64,000 nt of DNA from Flavobacteriales bacterium UBA2306 (lineage in GTDB: Bacteria > Bacteroidota > Bacteroidia > Flavobacteriales > Weeksellaceae): positions 603,605 through 667,604 of the forward strand of contig DDVS01000002.1 of the NCBI GenBank assembly GCA_002345565.1, read 5' to 3'. Under the pieces are notes generated by a model. It did not search any database. It saw nothing but the letters and a program-made list of their open reading frames with translations, and was not told the origin of the DNA. Of the stretch, positions 62,838 to 64,000 are shown one piece after another. Position 1 is the first letter of the stretch; each line of letters begins with the position of its first letter. Both the position numbers and the translations under genes were made by a program.

Positions 62838-63197
62838 TTAAATAATGGGAGGTCTGAAAATGTGTTTCAGAAACAAGAATGAATAGTGTTTTTTATAAAT
62901 GAAAAATATTTTTGTAAAAAATTCCTTATCAAAATTGTGAATCTCGGAAATCTTTACGGGGATATAAAAATCAATGGTTTTTTGTGTCTGATTTTTGGTT
63001 TTGGAAGTATTTTCCTGAGTAGATTTTGCCAGTTCTTTGCTAAGGTAACATTTCCCGTTGCAATGGAGTTCTGGTTTAGTTTTATTGATACAAACTACTT
63101 TTGAGATATAATCATAATTTATCACATAGTCTAACATTGGTACTAAAGGCTTTAGCACCAGATAGAAAGCAAGAAATATGTTGATGATATATTTCAT
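62838..63197 (-). CDS. Small CxxxC protein of the copper cluster
   Basis: The 119-residue protein has an N-terminal membrane segment (IINIFLAFYLVLKPLVPML), then VVCINKTKPELHCNGKCYL with three Cys in a C-x(9-10)-C-x3-C arrangement, and a basic tail. Such proteins occur upstream of Bacteroidota copper and TonB operons; the Cys set suggests metal binding. It is a separate unit 107 bases before the MbnP gene. Confidence 0.7.
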   Translation of the reverse strand: MKYIINIFLAFYLVLKPLVPMLDYVINYDYISKVVCINKTKPELHCNGKCYLSKELAKSTQENTSKTKNQTQKTIDFYIPVKISEIHNFDKEFFTKIFFIYKKHYSFLFLKHIFRPPII

Positions 63198-63236
63198 TTA
63201 ATAAAACCTCATAGATTTTAAACCTATGAGGTTTTT
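63198..63236 (-). terminator. Terminator of the superoxide dismutase gene
   Basis: AAAACCTCATAG (63203-63214) pairs perfectly with CTATGAGGTTTT (63224-63235). On the minus strand a T run follows the stem. It sits just before the small CxxxC gene's start. Confidence 0.75.
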
Positions 63237-63246
63237 AAGTGTCAAA

Positions 63247-63915
63247 TTATTTTACAGCACTTTCGTATCTTTTACTTACTTCTTTCCAATTGAGAACGTT
63301 CCAGATGGCAGAAAGGTAATCCGCTCCTTTGTTTTGATATTTGAGATAATATGCGTGTTCCCAGACATCGATTCCTAAAATTGGGGTTCCTTTCACTTCA
63401 GCAATATCCATCAAAGAATTATCTTGATTAGCAGTAGATGTAATGACTAATTTTTTCTGTGGCGTTACAACTAGCCAAGCCCAGCCAGAGCCGAATCTGT
63501 CTGCACCAGCTTTGCTGATTTCTTTCTTGAAATTGTCCAGACTTTCAAATGTTTCATTTATCGCTTTGGTAAGTTTGTCGGAGGGTTGTGTATTTTTTTC
63601 CGCAGTCAGCATTGTCCAGAACAATTCGTGATTGTAATGTCCGCCTGCGTTATTTCTTATTGTAGTACTTTCTTTGGAAATGTGAGAAAGGATTTTTTCA
63701 AGGCTTTCTTTTTCTAATGGCGTTCCTGCAATAGCTTTATTCAGGTTATTGACATATCCGGCTGCGTGCTTGGTGTAATGGATTTCCATAGTCTGCGCAT
63801 CAACAGAGCCTTCCAAAGCGTTATAAGCATAAGGAAGTGGCGTTTGTTTAAACTGTGCCGATACAAATTGTGCAGCCATTAATAAAGCGACTGCTGTAAA
63901 TTTAAATACTTTCAT
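63247..63915 (-). CDS. sod: Exported Fe/Mn superoxide dismutase
   Basis: The 222-residue protein has a Sec signal (FKFTAVALLMAAQFVSAQ) and the iron/manganese SOD fold: LPYAYNALEGSVDAQTMEIH, HYNHELFWTM, GSGWAWLVV and the metal ligands in GIDVWEHAYYLKY (Asp and His). It turns superoxide into peroxide outside the cytoplasm. Export is less usual than the cytoplasmic form. Whether it uses Fe or Mn is not certain. Confidence 0.92.
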   Translation of the reverse strand: MKVFKFTAVALLMAAQFVSAQFKQTPLPYAYNALEGSVDAQTMEIHYTKHAAGYVNNLNKAIAGTPLEKESLEKILSHISKESTTIRNNAGGHYNHELFWTMLTAEKNTQPSDKLTKAINETFESLDNFKKEISKAGADRFGSGWAWLVVTPQKKLVITSTANQDNSLMDIAEVKGTPILGIDVWEHAYYLKYQNKGADYLSAIWNVLNWKEVSKRYESAVK

Positions 63916-64000
63916 ATGTAGATATTTATTGTTGTTTATTTATATTTAATGCCTATTGTCATTGGTTTTTATAAGCAATTTTGTTTATAGAAATTTAATA

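Overview
The window is a chromosomal segment of a member of the Bacteroidota, most likely a Flavobacteriia of the Chryseobacterium/Weeksellaceae type. The evidence is low GC, TAnnTTTG -7 promoter boxes with few Shine-Dalgarno sequences, a type IX secretion C-terminal sorting domain, a GLPGLI-family protein, a YtxJ-like bacillithiol-system protein, a peroxiredoxin-thioredoxin-DUF6952 operon and an MbnP-family lipoprotein. I recognised no tRNA or rRNA gene and no CRISPR array. Identification rests on reading motifs and family resemblance; no database search was run.

Layout, core part (1-44.5 kb). A lipoprotein phosphatase fused to an outer-membrane barrel opens the window. A DUF389 membrane protein, queA, a DUF349 protein, an RRM RNA-binding protein, an aldo/keto reductase and a T9SS-exported beta-helix protein follow. 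Next come small regulators (AraC-like, XRE-like), a membrane-anchored aspartic-protease-like protein, an EamA exporter, a GLPGLI protein, and a BlaI-like repressor beside a PAP2-like protein. pdhA and pdhC encode pyruvate dehydrogenase subunits. ftsK, a glycosyltransferase, a ParE-type toxin-antitoxin pair and a THUMP-type rRNA methyltransferase lie between 24 and 30 kb. Metal transport (ZIP), redox (YtxJ, Trx, Prx), adenosine deaminase, a decayed IS3-family transposase and an S9 peptidase come next. A TPP riboswitch then controls thiM-thiE-thiD-tenA, and mnmE closes the core part.

Accessory island (about 44.5-56.0 kb). An AT-rich island of about 11.5 kb sits exactly at the 3' end of mnmE. 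Both ends carry a sequence that encodes the last five MnmE residues (FCIGK) plus a stop codon; this is the same type of target used by Salmonella genomic island SGI1 in trmE. The island holds a zinc-finger/helix-turn-helix gene, a tyrosine recombinase with a probable one-base frameshift at its very end, a second excisionase-like HTH gene, a VirE_N/BT4734-like gene, a strongly folded candidate RNA and a three-gene operon. That operon encodes a protein with a Cap4/Mrr-like nuclease signature, a middle component and a zinc-hook SMC/Rad50-like ATPase. I read it as a divergent Lamassu/ABC-three-component (ABC-3C) anti-phage system. Just beyond the right att copy lies a decayed second copy of the zinc-finger gene, so related elements appear to have integrated here more than once.

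Right flank (56-64 kb). A DUF6702 protein, a HupE/UreJ-like membrane protein and an M1-like peptidase are followed by a copper/heme-type cluster on the minus strand: a small CxxxC protein, an MbnP-like lipoprotein, a di-heme MauG/MbnH-like peroxidase and a barrel-like protein with a CxxCxC motif. An exported Fe/Mn superoxide dismutase ends the window.
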